From NCBI GenBank assembly GCA_016125455.1, contig WGLS01000030.1:1-64000 (forward strand): DNA of 64,000 bases, in the 5' to 3' direction. This document shows positions 18,142 to 28,477 of the stretch, piece after piece. Position numbers and translations under genes: made by a program. The notes below the pieces were generated by a model. The model was given only the letters and a program-made list of their open reading frames with translations. It did no database searches and was not told the origin of the DNA. The stretch is from Alphaproteobacteria bacterium (GTDB lineage: Bacteria; Pseudomonadota; Alphaproteobacteria; Caulobacterales; Parvularculaceae). Each line of letters opens with the position of its first letter. Position 1 is the first letter of the stretch.

Positions 18142-20034
18142 GTGAGCGATCAAGACAGAAATCCGACTGTGTGGGGCTTTATCAAGGGCTTCGGGAAATT
18201 CCTGATCGGGCTGTTGATGGTGGTCCAGGGGATCGTCGGCCTTGCGGTCCTACTGATTGTGGTCGGGTTCTTCGCTGGCCTTTCGAATGGCGTCGGCGGC
18301 GACTCGAAGGTTACGGTTCCGAAGGAAGCGGCTCTCGTCATCAACCCGAACGGCGTGTTGGTCGAACAGGCGGAAGCCATCGACCCGTTCGAACAGGCCA
18401 TTGAGGATATCTATGGCGTCGAAGAGGCGTCGCAGATTGACGTCCACGACCTTGCGCGGGCGATCCGGCAGGCGAAGGAAGACGACCGCATCAAGGGCAT
18501 CGTTCTCGATCTCGGCCAACTCTTTATCCCGACGTCAAGCGCGAGCAAAGCCCATTATCTCGCCGCTGAGCTGAAGAAGTTCAAGGAAAGCGGCAAGCCG
18601 ATCATCGCGGTCGGCGACTATTACTCTCAGGATACGTATCTTCTTGCCGCCCAGGCGGACCGGATCATGCTGCACGACATGGGCAATTTCGTGCTTGTCG
18701 GGTACGGTCGTTACGGCACCTACTACCGCTCGTTCCTTGAGAAGATCAAGGCGACGCCGCACGTATTCCGCGTTGGCACCTACAAGGCCGCGGTGGAGCC
18801 GTTCCTGCGCGACGACATGTCCGCGGAAGCCAAGGAAGCAAACCAGGCGTTCCTGTCGGTCATGTGGGACAGGTTCATTGACGATGTCAGCGCCGCCCGC
18901 GGCCTGACGCGCGATGCGGTTCTGGGGTATGCCGACAATTACAACGCGGTGCTCCAGTCGACGGGCGGCGACATGGCCAAGGCGGCCCTTGACGCCGGTT
19001 TCGTCGACGAACTGAAGTCGCGTCCGGCGCAGCTTGCGACCCTCGTCGAGACGTTCGGCAAGGGCGAAGGCGATGACGCCTACAAGCAGGTCGGCTATCG
19101 GCGGTATCTGCTTGGCATTGGCGAAACCGAGAAGGACGGGGACGCCCCGAATATTGCGGTCGTGACCGCGTCCGGCGCAATCGTTGACGGCGATGCGCGC
19201 GTCGGAGAAGCGGCTGGCGGCGATTCGGTGGCGCGGCTTCTCAAGAAGGCGCGTGAGGACGAAAACGTCAAAGCCGTCGTTTTGCGCGTCGACAGCCCGG
19301 GCGGCTCTACGTTCGCGTCGGAAGTGATCCGTGACGAGGTGATCGCCATCAAGGAAGCGGGGAAGCCGCTGGTCGTGTCGATGGGGTCGCTCGCGGCGTC
19401 CGGCGGCTACTGGATTTCTGCGCCGGCTGACGAAATCTGGGCGTCGCCGACCACGATCACGGGGTCGATCGGCATTTTTGCTTTTTTCCCGACCTTCGAG
19501 AACACCGCCGCGGAACTTGGCGTCAGTGTTGACGGGGTGGGCACCTCGGCGCTGTCATCGCTGTATGCAACCGGCATTGGTCCGCTTGAGCCCAATGTCG
19601 CCGACATCTTCCAGCAGTCGATCGAGGATGGATATCGCGACTTCCTCCAGACCGTGGCGGAAGGCCGGAACCTCTCGCCTGACTACATCGACACGATCGC
19701 CCAGGGACGGGTCTGGATCGGCGAAAAGGCTATCGAACTCGGTCTGGTCGACAATCTTGGCGATATTGATGAGGCGATCGCGTCGGCGGCAAAGCTCGCA
19801 GGCCTCGAGAAATTCGACCGCGTAGAAATTGTCGAGGAGCGCTCGCCGTTTCAGGCCTTCCTGTCGGGCTTTGGCGTTCGCGCCATGAAGGCTGCGGGGT
19901 TCGACCGCGGCGAGACGGCGCGTAGTGCGTCGACCCTGCGGCGGCTCGCGAGCGAAGCGCGCCGGCAGCTGGCGTTCTTCGACAGCTTCAACGACCCGAA
20001 CGGTTCGTACGCCCGCTGTCTCGCCTGCGAGTGA
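18142..20034 (+). CDS. sppA: Signal peptide peptidase SppA, 67K type
   Basis: GTG start; tandem protease domains (IKGIVLDLGQ..., VKAVVLRVDSPGGSTFASEVIRDEV...VSMGSLAASGGYWISA). Confidence 0.95.
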   Translation: MSDQDRNPTVWGFIKGFGKFLIGLLMVVQGIVGLAVLLIVVGFFAGLSNGVGGDSKVTVPKEAALVINPNGVLVEQAEAIDPFEQAIEDIYGVEEASQIDVHDLARAIRQAKEDDRIKGIVLDLGQLFIPTSSASKAHYLAAELKKFKESGKPIIAVGDYYSQDTYLLAAQADRIMLHDMGNFVLVGYGRYGTYYRSFLEKIKATPHVFRVGTYKAAVEPFLRDDMSAEAKEANQAFLSVMWDRFIDDVSAARGLTRDAVLGYADNYNAVLQSTGGDMAKAALDAGFVDELKSRPAQLATLVETFGKGEGDDAYKQVGYRRYLLGIGETEKDGDAPNIAVVTASGAIVDGDARVGEAAGGDSVARLLKKAREDENVKAVVLRVDSPGGSTFASEVIRDEVIAIKEAGKPLVVSMGSLAASGGYWISAPADEIWASPTTITGSIGIFAFFPTFENTAAELGVSVDGVGTSALSSLYATGIGPLEPNVADIFQQSIEDGYRDFLQTVAEGRNLSPDYIDTIAQGRVWIGEKAIELGLVDNLGDIDEAIASAAKLAGLEKFDRVEIVEERSPFQAFLSGFGVRAMKAAGFDRGETARSASTLRRLASEARRQLAFFDSFNDPNGSYARCLACE

Positions 20035-20095
20035 TGGCGATCACCGGTCGCGGCGCCTTGCGCGCCGGGCCGGGCGCGGCCAAATCTCGGGCGTA

Positions 20096-20671
20096 ATGAC
20101 GGACCTGATGCGATACGCGGCGCAGCTTGAGGGCGCGGCCGGTCGGGCGCTTCCGCCGGTCGACGACTGGGCCCCCGACTATAGCGGCGAACTTGACCTT
20201 GTGATCCAAAGCGACGGCGTCTGGGTTCACGAAGGCGAGCCAATCCGCCGCGCGAGCCTTGTCAGGCTGTTCGCCACGATCCTGCGTCGCGAAGGCGATC
20301 GCCACTTCCTCGTAACGCCGATGGAAAAACTTGGCGTCAGGGTCGAAGACGCGCCATTCCTTGCAATCCGGCTCGACGTAGAAGCCCGCGGGGAGGCGGG
20401 GCAGCGTCTTCGCTTCACAACCAATCTCGGCGATCAAACGGTCGCTGGGCCCCGCCACCCGCTCGAATTTCGAGCTCAGCCGACGGACGATACGCCCGCG
20501 CCATACATCCGAGTAAGGGGCGGACTAGAGGCGAAGGTGGCGCGCGCGCCTTATTTCGATCTCGTTGACGTTGGCGAAATCCGCACGCACGACGGCCGCA
20601 AGACGTTTGGCGTCGTTTCGGACAGCGTCTTCTTTCCAATGTCCGATGAAGCGGAGGCGATCTCCCAATGA
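20096..20671 (+). CDS. DUF1285-family protein
   Basis: LVIQSDGVWVHEGEPIRRASLVRLFATILRREGDRHFLVTPMEKLGVRVEDAPF. Confidence 0.85.
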   Translation: MTDLMRYAAQLEGAAGRALPPVDDWAPDYSGELDLVIQSDGVWVHEGEPIRRASLVRLFATILRREGDRHFLVTPMEKLGVRVEDAPFLAIRLDVEARGEAGQRLRFTTNLGDQTVAGPRHPLEFRAQPTDDTPAPYIRVRGGLEAKVARAPYFDLVDVGEIRTHDGRKTFGVVSDSVFFPMSDEAEAISQ

Positions 20672-21327
20672 CGGTCGATGTCCTGAAGGACCTGATCGCT
20701 GCGAACCTCAACCGCGCTACGGCCCAGCGCGTGAGATCCCTGTTTGCGGAAATCAATCCACATCTCGTTGGCGACGCCCTGTTCGAGAGCCGGTGGAGCG
20801 ACGTTCGCAAGGACGCCGCCGTACTTGTCCCGATTATTCCGCGTAGGGAGGGCGCGACCGTGCTCCTGACGGTGCGATCCTCCGACATGCCATCCCACGC
20901 GGGACAGATCAGCTTTCCCGGCGGCCGCACCCATCCGGAGGACGCAACGCCCGTCGACACCGCCCTTCGCGAAACCGAAGAGGAGGTCGGCATTCCTCGC
21001 CATGCGGTCGATGTCGTGGGAGCGCTCGGCGTGCATCAGGGAGGGCTTGGCTATTCCGTCACGCCGGTCGTCGGGATCGTCGATCCGACTGTCCGTTTCG
21101 CTCTGTGCGATCGCGAAGTTGCTGAGGCGTTCGAAGTGCCGCTCGATTTTGTAGCGGATTTGTCGAACCATGTGACCGAGCGGCGATCGCACAAGGGCGT
21201 CGATTACAACATGTTCGCCGCGCCCTATGGCCGCTATCATATCTGGGGTCTCACGGCGGGCATCTTGCGCACGCTGGCGGAAACACTGCAGGCGGATGAA
21301 CGTCCGCTGGCGGATAGGTCGGGCTAG
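20668..21327 (+). CDS. NUDIX hydrolase, CoA pyrophosphatase-like
   Basis: SHAGQISFPGGRTHPEDATPVDTALRETEEEVGI Nudix box. Confidence 0.9.
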   Translation: MTVDVLKDLIAANLNRATAQRVRSLFAEINPHLVGDALFESRWSDVRKDAAVLVPIIPRREGATVLLTVRSSDMPSHAGQISFPGGRTHPEDATPVDTALRETEEEVGIPRHAVDVVGALGVHQGGLGYSVTPVVGIVDPTVRFALCDREVAEAFEVPLDFVADLSNHVTERRSHKGVDYNMFAAPYGRYHIWGLTAGILRTLAETLQADERPLADRSG

Positions 21328-21332
21328 CGCCG

Positions 21333-22586
21333 GTGGTCGAGATCGAAAACCTGCGGCCACTGGCGCCCGACGAGACCGCGCAGTTTGACTGGCTCGATGC
21401 GCCGCACGTTCGCGCCGTTGTTGCCGCCCTGGAGAAGGCGCGTCCAGGGGGCGCGCGATTCGTCGGCGGGTGCGTCCGGGACGGGCTCGTCGGCGTCGCC
21501 GCGAAGGACATCGACATCGCGACGCAACTTCGTCCTCAACAGACAATGGATGCGCTGAGGTCCGCGGGGCTGCGGGCTGAACCGACCGGCTTCGAGCACG
21601 GCACGATCACCGCGGCGGTCGACGGCGAGGGGATCGAGGTCACAAGCTTGCGCGCGGACGTCGAGACCGACGGACGGCGAGCAGTCGTCGCCTTTACCGA
21701 CGACTGGCGCCGTGATGCCGTCAGGCGCGATTTTACCATCAATGCGCTCTATCTGACGCCGGATCGGCGGTTGTTTGATCCGTGGGGCGGCGTCGCCGAT
21801 CTTCGCGCCGGACGGGTTCGCTTTATTGGCGCGCCGGACGATCGGATCCGCGAAGACTACCTCCGTATACTTAGATTTTTCAGGTTCTCTGCGCGGTTTG
21901 CGGCGGCTGGTTATGATGCCGACGGGCTTGAGGCGTGCGCGCGGCTCGCCGAAGGCGTCGAACGGCTGTCGAAGGAAAGGATCGGCCAGGAGATATCGCG
22001 CTTGCTCCTCGGGCCGCGGGCGGGCGATGCCCTGAAACGCATGGCGGAGGCCGGCGTCCTTGCGAGAGTGCATGCGGACGCCCCTGATATCGATGCGGCC
22101 GCGGGCTTGATGGCGGCCCAGCCCGATGCGCCGCTCGGCTATCGGCTCGCCGCCTTGTGGCCGCGCGCGCCGGCGAAGGGCCGCGACGCGCTCGCTGACG
22201 ATCTCCGGCTTTCGAACGCGGACGCCGCAACACGGAACGCGATCTGCGGCGCGCTTGACGAAATCGAAGCGGCGGACGTCATTGATGACGCTTCTGCGCG
22301 CGCGCTAGCCTATCGGCATGGTCCCGACATCGCCGCCGGCGCCTTGCGGCTTGCTGTCGTCAGGCAGCGGATCAAAGTTCCGCACGCGTTGCTTGCCGCT
22401 CTCGATGGCTGGACGCCGCCGTCATTTCCGTTGTCAGGCGGCGATGTCACCGCCGCGGGCGTCGCTCCGGGACCTGAAGTCGGCGAAATGCTCCGCCGCG
22501 TTGAACGGCGGTGGGTGGCCGAGGGTTTTCCGGATGCGGCGCGCGTGAAGGCGATCCTTGCGGAGGAGCTGCCTCGGCGTCGCTAG
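21333..22586 (+). CDS. cca: CCA tRNA nucleotidyltransferase / poly(A) polymerase family
   Basis: GTG start; RFVGGCVRDGLVGVAAKDIDIATQL...RRDFTINALYLTPDRRLFDPWGGVADLRAGRVRFIG. Confidence 0.93.
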   Translation: MVEIENLRPLAPDETAQFDWLDAPHVRAVVAALEKARPGGARFVGGCVRDGLVGVAAKDIDIATQLRPQQTMDALRSAGLRAEPTGFEHGTITAAVDGEGIEVTSLRADVETDGRRAVVAFTDDWRRDAVRRDFTINALYLTPDRRLFDPWGGVADLRAGRVRFIGAPDDRIREDYLRILRFFRFSARFAAAGYDADGLEACARLAEGVERLSKERIGQEISRLLLGPRAGDALKRMAEAGVLARVHADAPDIDAAAGLMAAQPDAPLGYRLAALWPRAPAKGRDALADDLRLSNADAATRNAICGALDEIEAADVIDDASARALAYRHGPDIAAGALRLAVVRQRIKVPHALLAALDGWTPPSFPLSGGDVTAAGVAPGPEVGEMLRRVERRWVAEGFPDAARVKAILAEELPRRR

Positions 22587-22651
22587 GCCCGCGCTGAACT
22601 TCGACGCCGGTTCAATCGAGCGGTCCCCGTCTCACTCTGTCTTACTCCGCC

Positions 22652-23824
22652 TCAGGCGCCTTTCGCCATATGAATCGTCCGGGTCGGATAGGCGAACACG
22701 ACGCCCCCTTCCTCGAACGCGCGATGAACGTTCAGAAGAACCGCCTGCTGAATATCCATATGGCGCAGGTAATCGCTTGTGCCGGACCAGAAGACCAGTT
22801 CGAATACGATCCCGCTGTCGCCATAGGATTTCAGATGGCAACGGTCGAAACGGGCCCCATCCACAGCGTCTACCGCGTTCTTCATCCATTCAGGAAGAGC
22901 GGCGAGCGTGGCGTACGGCGTCTGGTAGACGACCGCCAGATGATGCGTTGATCGGCGCGCGTTGAGGCGCTGGAAGTTGCGGATCTCCTTGTCGAGGATC
23001 ATCGAATTGCCGACGATCACCTGTTCGCCCGTCAGAGCGCGCAGACGCGTCGTCTTGACGCCGATGTTCTCGACTATTCCGAAGATCGCCCCGTCATTGA
23101 AGCTGATCGTATCGCCACGGACGAACGGCTTGTCGAAGACAATCGCGAGCGATGAAAAGAGATCGCGGAAGACGCTTTGCGCCGCGAGGCCGATTGCAAG
23201 GCCGCCGACGCCAAGACCCGCGACCAGGGGCGCGACATCGATCCCGAAATTGTTCAGGACCATGATCGCGGCGATCGCCCAGATGACGACGCCGGTGACG
23301 GTCGTAATGAGCGAAACGGCGGTGGCCGTCGCGCCCGTAACGTCGGATCGGCTGGTGAAGCCCGCCGTGAACGCGCGGACGAGTTCGCGCAGCCAGATCG
23401 CGACCTGAACAATGAGAACGACGCGCAGAGCCTGGGTCAGGAGGGCGCTCGCGGCGTCGGGAACGCCCGGCGTGAACGGCCCGACGATCCGCGCGGCGGC
23501 AAGAAACAGGAGCAGGCTCGATGTGCCGCCGACGAGGCGGGAGGCGACATTGCGCGCCGCCATCGGCGGCGCTTTCGACGATCGGAGGAGTCGGCAGAAC
23601 GTTGCCCGCGCGAGCCGCAGGATGATGAAAATGCCGACCGCCGCTGCGAGCGCGATCGCCTGCGCCATGCCGTTCTCGCTGATCCAGGCGAGAACCCCGG
23701 CGACGCGCGGTCCCGCCCAAGCCGCAATCGCGACCATGGCGCCTTCCGCGCGCTCCATGATAGTGGACGCGGCGACTTGGGCCGTCGATCCTGTAGGGAA
23801 ATCAGTTATCTGGCTGAATGGCAT
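22652..23824 (-). CDS. MscS-family mechanosensitive ion channel
   Basis: GVGGLAIGLAAQSVFRDLFSSLAIVFDKPFVRGDTISFNDGAIFGIVENIGVKTTRLRALTGEQVIVGNS. Confidence 0.93.
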   Translation of the reverse strand: MPFSQITDFPTGSTAQVAASTIMERAEGAMVAIAAWAGPRVAGVLAWISENGMAQAIALAAAVGIFIILRLARATFCRLLRSSKAPPMAARNVASRLVGGTSSLLLFLAAARIVGPFTPGVPDAASALLTQALRVVLIVQVAIWLRELVRAFTAGFTSRSDVTGATATAVSLITTVTGVVIWAIAAIMVLNNFGIDVAPLVAGLGVGGLAIGLAAQSVFRDLFSSLAIVFDKPFVRGDTISFNDGAIFGIVENIGVKTTRLRALTGEQVIVGNSMILDKEIRNFQRLNARRSTHHLAVVYQTPYATLAALPEWMKNAVDAVDGARFDRCHLKSYGDSGIVFELVFWSGTSDYLRHMDIQQAVLLNVHRAFEEGGVVFAYPTRTIHMAKGA

Positions 23825-23947
23825 GGATGGACGGTCCCCTCGCGTCGCTCCGTGGTCAGGGAACCCTAACAAGACGAGGCGGCCACGGCCAATGCCGCGA
23901 CCGCCCTATTTCGCCATGCAATTGCTTCGCCGTTACGGCTTGTCGCG

Positions 23948-25438
23948 TCAGTCGCGATAGTCGAGCGGCGGTTTACGGTCGCCGAGCAGCGGCTCGTATT
24001 TGTAGTTGCCGCCCCGGCGCTCTTCGAACTCCTTGCGCGCGGCCTCGCGCAATTCCTTGTTTTCATAAAGCTCCACTGCAGCGAGCGTCAGCACCTTGGC
24101 TGCATTGTGCGCGCCCTTGAAGCCGATCGGATTGCCCGACGCCGCTACGGCCTGCCACGAATGGCCGGACGTGCCGGGGACGTAGGTGGCGATCCGCAGG
24201 CCAACGGTCGGCGTTGCGATCGAGACGTCGCCAACATCGGTCGAGCCGTAGCCGAGCGAAAGTTCGTAGGGTTTGATCGACATTTCGTCGCCGATCTTCG
24301 CTGATGGCGAATCGAGCGTCGCGTAGAGTTTACGTGCGAATTGACGATCCTGGTCGGAGTATTCGACGCCGCCGACCTGGTTCAGCTTCTCGTCCATCAT
24401 CTTGGCGAGCGCTTCGTTCACGAGCAGTGGATGATTGCCGTGAATGATTTCCCACTCGACCGTCGTGCCGGTGCCTTCGGCTGCGCCTTTTGCGGCAGCT
24501 TCGAGTCGCGTCCAGAGTTCTTTGACCTGCTTGGCTTCAGGATGGCGAAGATAGTAGAAGACCTCGGCGCTGTCCGGCACCACGTTTGGCGCGAGGCCGC
24601 CCTGGGTAATGACGTAGTGGATGCGGGTCTCCTGCGGCACGTGCTCGCGCATCATGTTGACCATGTAGTTCATGGCCTCGACGCCATCGAGCGCGGAGCG
24701 GGCCTTGTCAGGCGCGCCGGCTGCGTGGGCGGAAACGCCGGTGAAGCGGAACTTCGCCGACCGGTTGGCAAGCGTCGTGCGCGCCGCCGCGGAGTTTTCA
24801 TCGTCCGCATGCCAATGAAGGGTGACGTCGACGTCCTTGAAGAGGCCGGCGCGGACCATGTAGACCTTGCCCGAGCCGCCTTCTTCGGCAGGCGTGCCGT
24901 AAAGCCGGATCACGCCCGGCGTGCCAGTCTCGGCGAGCCAGTTCTTGACCGCCATCGCCGCTTGCACCGAGCCCGCCCCGAACAGGTTGTGCCCGCAGGC
25001 GTGACCCGCGCCTTTGCCGGGGATTGGCGAACGGTCTGCAGTATCGTCCTGGTTGATGCCAGGCAATGCGTCGAACTCCGCGAGAATGGCAATCACTGGC
25101 TCGTCCGCGCCGTCGCTCGCCGCCTGTCGGTATTCCGCGACGAACGCCGTCGGAATTTCCGCAACGCCCGGCGTGATCGTGAAGCCCGCCGCCTTCAGCT
25201 TGTCCTGCAAAAGCTTCGACGACTTGTCTTCCTGATAGCCGACCTCCGCATACTCCCAGAGGCTGCGGGCAATCGAGGCTGTCTCGTCATACTTTCCGTC
25301 GAGATAGGAGAGGGCGGCGACGTCCGGCGCGGCCGCGTCGTCGGCGGCGTTCGCTGCGCCGGCGATCAGCGCGATTGCGGAAGCGGCGCAGAACGCCCTG
25401 ATGGCATTGATTGGACGGCGTCCGTTCTGGTTCTTCAT
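23948..25438 (-). CDS. M20-family amidohydrolase/peptidase (AbgB-like), secreted
   Basis: Signal peptide; AEFDALPGINQDD...GAGHACGHNLFGAGSV...GTPAEEGGSGKVYMVRAGLF. Confidence 0.9.
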   Translation of the reverse strand: MKNQNGRRPINAIRAFCAASAIALIAGAANAADDAAAPDVAALSYLDGKYDETASIARSLWEYAEVGYQEDKSSKLLQDKLKAAGFTITPGVAEIPTAFVAEYRQAASDGADEPVIAILAEFDALPGINQDDTADRSPIPGKGAGHACGHNLFGAGSVQAAMAVKNWLAETGTPGVIRLYGTPAEEGGSGKVYMVRAGLFKDVDVTLHWHADDENSAAARTTLANRSAKFRFTGVSAHAAGAPDKARSALDGVEAMNYMVNMMREHVPQETRIHYVITQGGLAPNVVPDSAEVFYYLRHPEAKQVKELWTRLEAAAKGAAEGTGTTVEWEIIHGNHPLLVNEALAKMMDEKLNQVGGVEYSDQDRQFARKLYATLDSPSAKIGDEMSIKPYELSLGYGSTDVGDVSIATPTVGLRIATYVPGTSGHSWQAVAASGNPIGFKGAHNAAKVLTLAAVELYENKELREAARKEFEERRGGNYKYEPLLGDRKPPLDYRD

Positions 25439-25521
25439 CTTGATCCCTTGAGTGATTGCGTCCCCGAAGTGGCGGGAGGCTACCAGCGCCGGCGCCGCGA
25501 GCTCAAGTCCTGCGATCCCGA

Positions 25522-27894
25522 TCATGCAGGCTCGTCCGCGAAACACGCGGCGTACTCCCGCTTGATGATATCCCAGTTGCCGGCATCGACGTCAGCCAGG
25601 CCGCCCGCGGCCTGTCGCTCCGCCGTCACCTGCGCCATGTTTTCGATATGTCGGCAGCTTGTCCGCTCGTCGCCGCGAACGCGATAGTGGGACGCCATGA
25701 AATAGAGGTGCACCCAGACCCGGCGCTGCTTGACGGCGTCCGCTGGCGAGGCTTCCGCTTCCGACTTGTACCAGTCCCAGGCGTCGAGCAGCAGGGCTTC
25801 GGCTTCCTCGAAACGTTCGAGGCTTGAGAGAGGCGCGGTCATTTCTCCCTTGATAATTCGCAAGGACAATGCGGCGTTCCGATCATTCGGATCCATTGTG
25901 ACAATGTCTTCGAGGATCGCTTCGGCCTGCCGGAAGGCGGTGACTGAGTCTTCGTGCTTTTCGTTGAGGTAGAGAGCGTTTGCATACCTCCGGTAGGCGC
26001 CGCCGCGTGCGCCGTTCAGCGCATTGTCGCCGCCGGATAATTCGTAGGCGCGCTCATGGTCCTCGAGCGCCGCGAGGTAAAGCGCCGGCGCCTCTGCGCG
26101 GGTCTCCTGGTCGTTGAGCAGCGACAGCGCAAGCCGCGTGCGGGCGTCGCCAAGAAGGGAATGGACGCTTGCGTCGTCCGGCGCGCGATCCCTTAGCGCC
26201 TCCCCATCCGCGATGACGGCTCGGGACATCGCCCGCGCCCTTTCCTGATCGTCCGCACGATAGGTCAGCGTCGCGGCTTCGGCGCGGGTCGACAACAACG
26301 CAAGCTGCAGGTCCGTGTCCTGGGGCGCGATGTCGAGACCGTTGCGAAGGTGCGCGGCAGACTGATCGAGATGGCGCGCCGCGAGGTTGTCGTCGGACCG
26401 CCGGTCGACGGCGATGCGCGCAAGATCATAGTGCGCGCGTCCAAGGCCGAGCAACGCCGCAGCGGTTGGCGGCGTCGCGGCGCGCTCATAAAGGGCGATC
26501 GCCTTTTCGAGACTGGCCGCAGCAGCCGCTGCGTCGCCGAGCGCCGCGCCATCGGGACTGCCGAGGATGCGGCCAAGCTCAGCGTATCCTTCGGCCGTTT
26601 CAAGAAGAAGGTCGGGCGCGGCGTCGGCGTCGTCGGCGAGACGATCCAGATAGGTCTGGGCGGCTTCGACGACGATGCGACGCGCCTGTGTCGACCCCGG
26701 GAGCGGGCTGACGGCGTCGTAGACATCGAAGATAACGGCGCGCGCGAGATTTCGCACGTCATTGTACCGCGCCGTCGCTTCTGCCTCGGCGCTTTCGGCG
26801 CGTACGAACAAAGCGGCGAAGACGATCGCGGCGGCCAAGACGCCGACGGCCGCCGCGGCCCCGGCCGCGACGGCGAATTTCCGCCTCAGGATGAATTTCG
26901 CCGCGACGTAGCCAAAGCCCCCCTGTCGCGCGACGACGGGCAATCCGGCGCGTGCGCGATCAAGATCCTCGATCAGGGCCCCGACCGAAGCGTATCGATC
27001 GCCGGGGGCATCCGCCGCCGCCTTCGCCGCGATCGCCGCAAGATCCGCATTCCGGGGCATGCCCTGCAGCAGGTCCGAAAGGACGCGCCCGAGCGCATAG
27101 ATGTCGCCGAGCGTTGTCGCGTCGTCCCCTTCGGCGCGCTCCGGCGGCGTATAGCCCTTCGTGGCGGTCCGCCGCGGCGCGTCTGCGTCGCGTCCCTCGC
27201 CGAGGGTTCGCGAGATGCCGAAGTCGATTACCTTGGCGCGGAGATCATCCGTCACAAGAATATTCATCGGCGTCAGGTCGCGGTGGACAACAAGATTCTG
27301 GTGCGCATAGGCAACCGCCGAGCATGCGTCGCCGAAGACGTCGAGCCTGCTTTCCATTGACCGGTCGCCGGCGGCAAGCCAGTCGCCGAGCGGTTCGCCG
27401 GGGACATGCTCCATGATGAGATAGGGCACGCCGTCATCGGTTTCGCCGCCGTCATAAAGCTGCGCGATCCCGGCGTGCTTCAGTTTGGCGAGGGTTTGGC
27501 GTTCCGTTCGCAGGCGTTCCGCCAGGCGCGTCCTGTTTCGCCCGCCGGTGACGAACTTGATCGCAACCTCATGATCGAAGTCGCCCGCGTCGCGGCGACC
27601 GAGATAGACCGCGCCCATGCCGCCGCGGCCGATCAGGCGCTCAAGTCGATAAGGGCCGACGCGATCCGGATGGGCCTCGACCGTCCGTCCGAACGCTTCG
27701 ACCGCGCCGCCGGTGATGGCCGCCACATCGGGACTGGCGTCCGCCCGCAACAGCGCGAGCGTGCGTTCACGCAACGCCGCGTCGTCGCCCGCCGCCCGCA
27801 AAATGAGCGCCTCGCGTTCGTTTGAAGGCGCATCAAACGCTTGTTCCAGCAGCGCGAGCGCAAGAGCCTCCAGTCCGTCAGAACCCCTCGCCAT
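25522..27894 (-). CDS. Membrane Ser/Thr protein kinase with C-terminal TPR-like region
   Basis: LERLIGRGGMGAVYLGRRDAGDFDHEVAIKFV, VVHRDLTPMNILVTDDLRAKVIDFGIS; TM (FAVAAGAAAAVGVLAAAIVFAALFV) followed by helical repeats. Confidence 0.93.
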   Translation of the reverse strand: MARGSDGLEALALALLEQAFDAPSNEREALILRAAGDDAALRERTLALLRADASPDVAAITGGAVEAFGRTVEAHPDRVGPYRLERLIGRGGMGAVYLGRRDAGDFDHEVAIKFVTGGRNRTRLAERLRTERQTLAKLKHAGIAQLYDGGETDDGVPYLIMEHVPGEPLGDWLAAGDRSMESRLDVFGDACSAVAYAHQNLVVHRDLTPMNILVTDDLRAKVIDFGISRTLGEGRDADAPRRTATKGYTPPERAEGDDATTLGDIYALGRVLSDLLQGMPRNADLAAIAAKAAADAPGDRYASVGALIEDLDRARAGLPVVARQGGFGYVAAKFILRRKFAVAAGAAAAVGVLAAAIVFAALFVRAESAEAEATARYNDVRNLARAVIFDVYDAVSPLPGSTQARRIVVEAAQTYLDRLADDADAAPDLLLETAEGYAELGRILGSPDGAALGDAAAAAASLEKAIALYERAATPPTAAALLGLGRAHYDLARIAVDRRSDDNLAARHLDQSAAHLRNGLDIAPQDTDLQLALLSTRAEAATLTYRADDQERARAMSRAVIADGEALRDRAPDDASVHSLLGDARTRLALSLLNDQETRAEAPALYLAALEDHERAYELSGGDNALNGARGGAYRRYANALYLNEKHEDSVTAFRQAEAILEDIVTMDPNDRNAALSLRIIKGEMTAPLSSLERFEEAEALLLDAWDWYKSEAEASPADAVKQRRVWVHLYFMASHYRVRGDERTSCRHIENMAQVTAERQAAGGLADVDAGNWDIIKREYAACFADEPA

Positions 27895-28477
27895 CTAGCG
27901 CCTCCTTTAGCCACGCCCGCGTCGCCCGCCATGAGCGCCTCACGGTCGCTTCGGACATGCCGAGCACCAGGCCGATCTCTTCGGAAGTCATGCCGCCATA
28001 GTACCGCATGGCAACAATCTCTGCACGCTGAGCATCTATTGCCGACAACCGGATGAGGGCAGTTTCCAGCGCCTGCGCGTCATAAGGCGCGCCATTGGGG
28101 CCGTTCGCGCCGTCCACGCCATCGGTCAAGGTGACGGTGATCTTGCGACGCTTGTCCGCGCCGCGCTTGCGGCCGGCGTCGACCAGCACCTGCCGCATCA
28201 CCCGTGCGGCGATCGCCAGGAAATGGGCGCGGTCGTTGGCGTCGACCGACCGACCGGCGAGAAGGCGGGCAACCGCCTCGTTGACGACGTCGCCGACGGA
28301 AACCGAGACGGGCCCGCCCTCTCGGCGTAAGAGCGAGCTTGCGATCCGCGACAGTTCAGCATGGGCGTCTTCATAGACGGCCGCCTGCGCCACGGCGTCG
28401 CCAGCGTTCGCCGCGCGCAACCGCAGGATGAATGCGCTGACCTCCTGGTTGCTGGATCCGCTTGGTTGATCGGTCAT
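27878..28477 (-). CDS. ECF-type RNA polymerase sigma factor (TIGR02999/ECF43-like)
   Basis: VNEAVARLLAG...DRAHFLAIAARVMRQVLVDAGRKRGADKR...AEIVAMRYYGGMTSEEIGLVLGMSEATVRRSWRATRAWLK; overlaps the kinase gene by 17 nt. Confidence 0.88.
   Translation of the reverse strand: MTDQPSGSSNQEVSAFILRLRAANAGDAVAQAAVYEDAHAELSRIASSLLRREGGPVSVSVGDVVNEAVARLLAGRSVDANDRAHFLAIAARVMRQVLVDAGRKRGADKRRKITVTLTDGVDGANGPNGAPYDAQALETALIRLSAIDAQRAEIVAMRYYGGMTSEEIGLVLGMSEATVRRSWRATRAWLKEALDGEGF

Noticed and set aside
24341-25687. 448-aa plus-strand ORF opposite the M20 peptidase
   Set aside because: Antisense shadow ORF; the composition (R/V/D/G/H-rich) and lack of motifs do not support coding.
26350-27360. 336-aa plus-strand ORF opposite the Ser/Thr kinase
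   Set aside because: Antisense shadow ORF.
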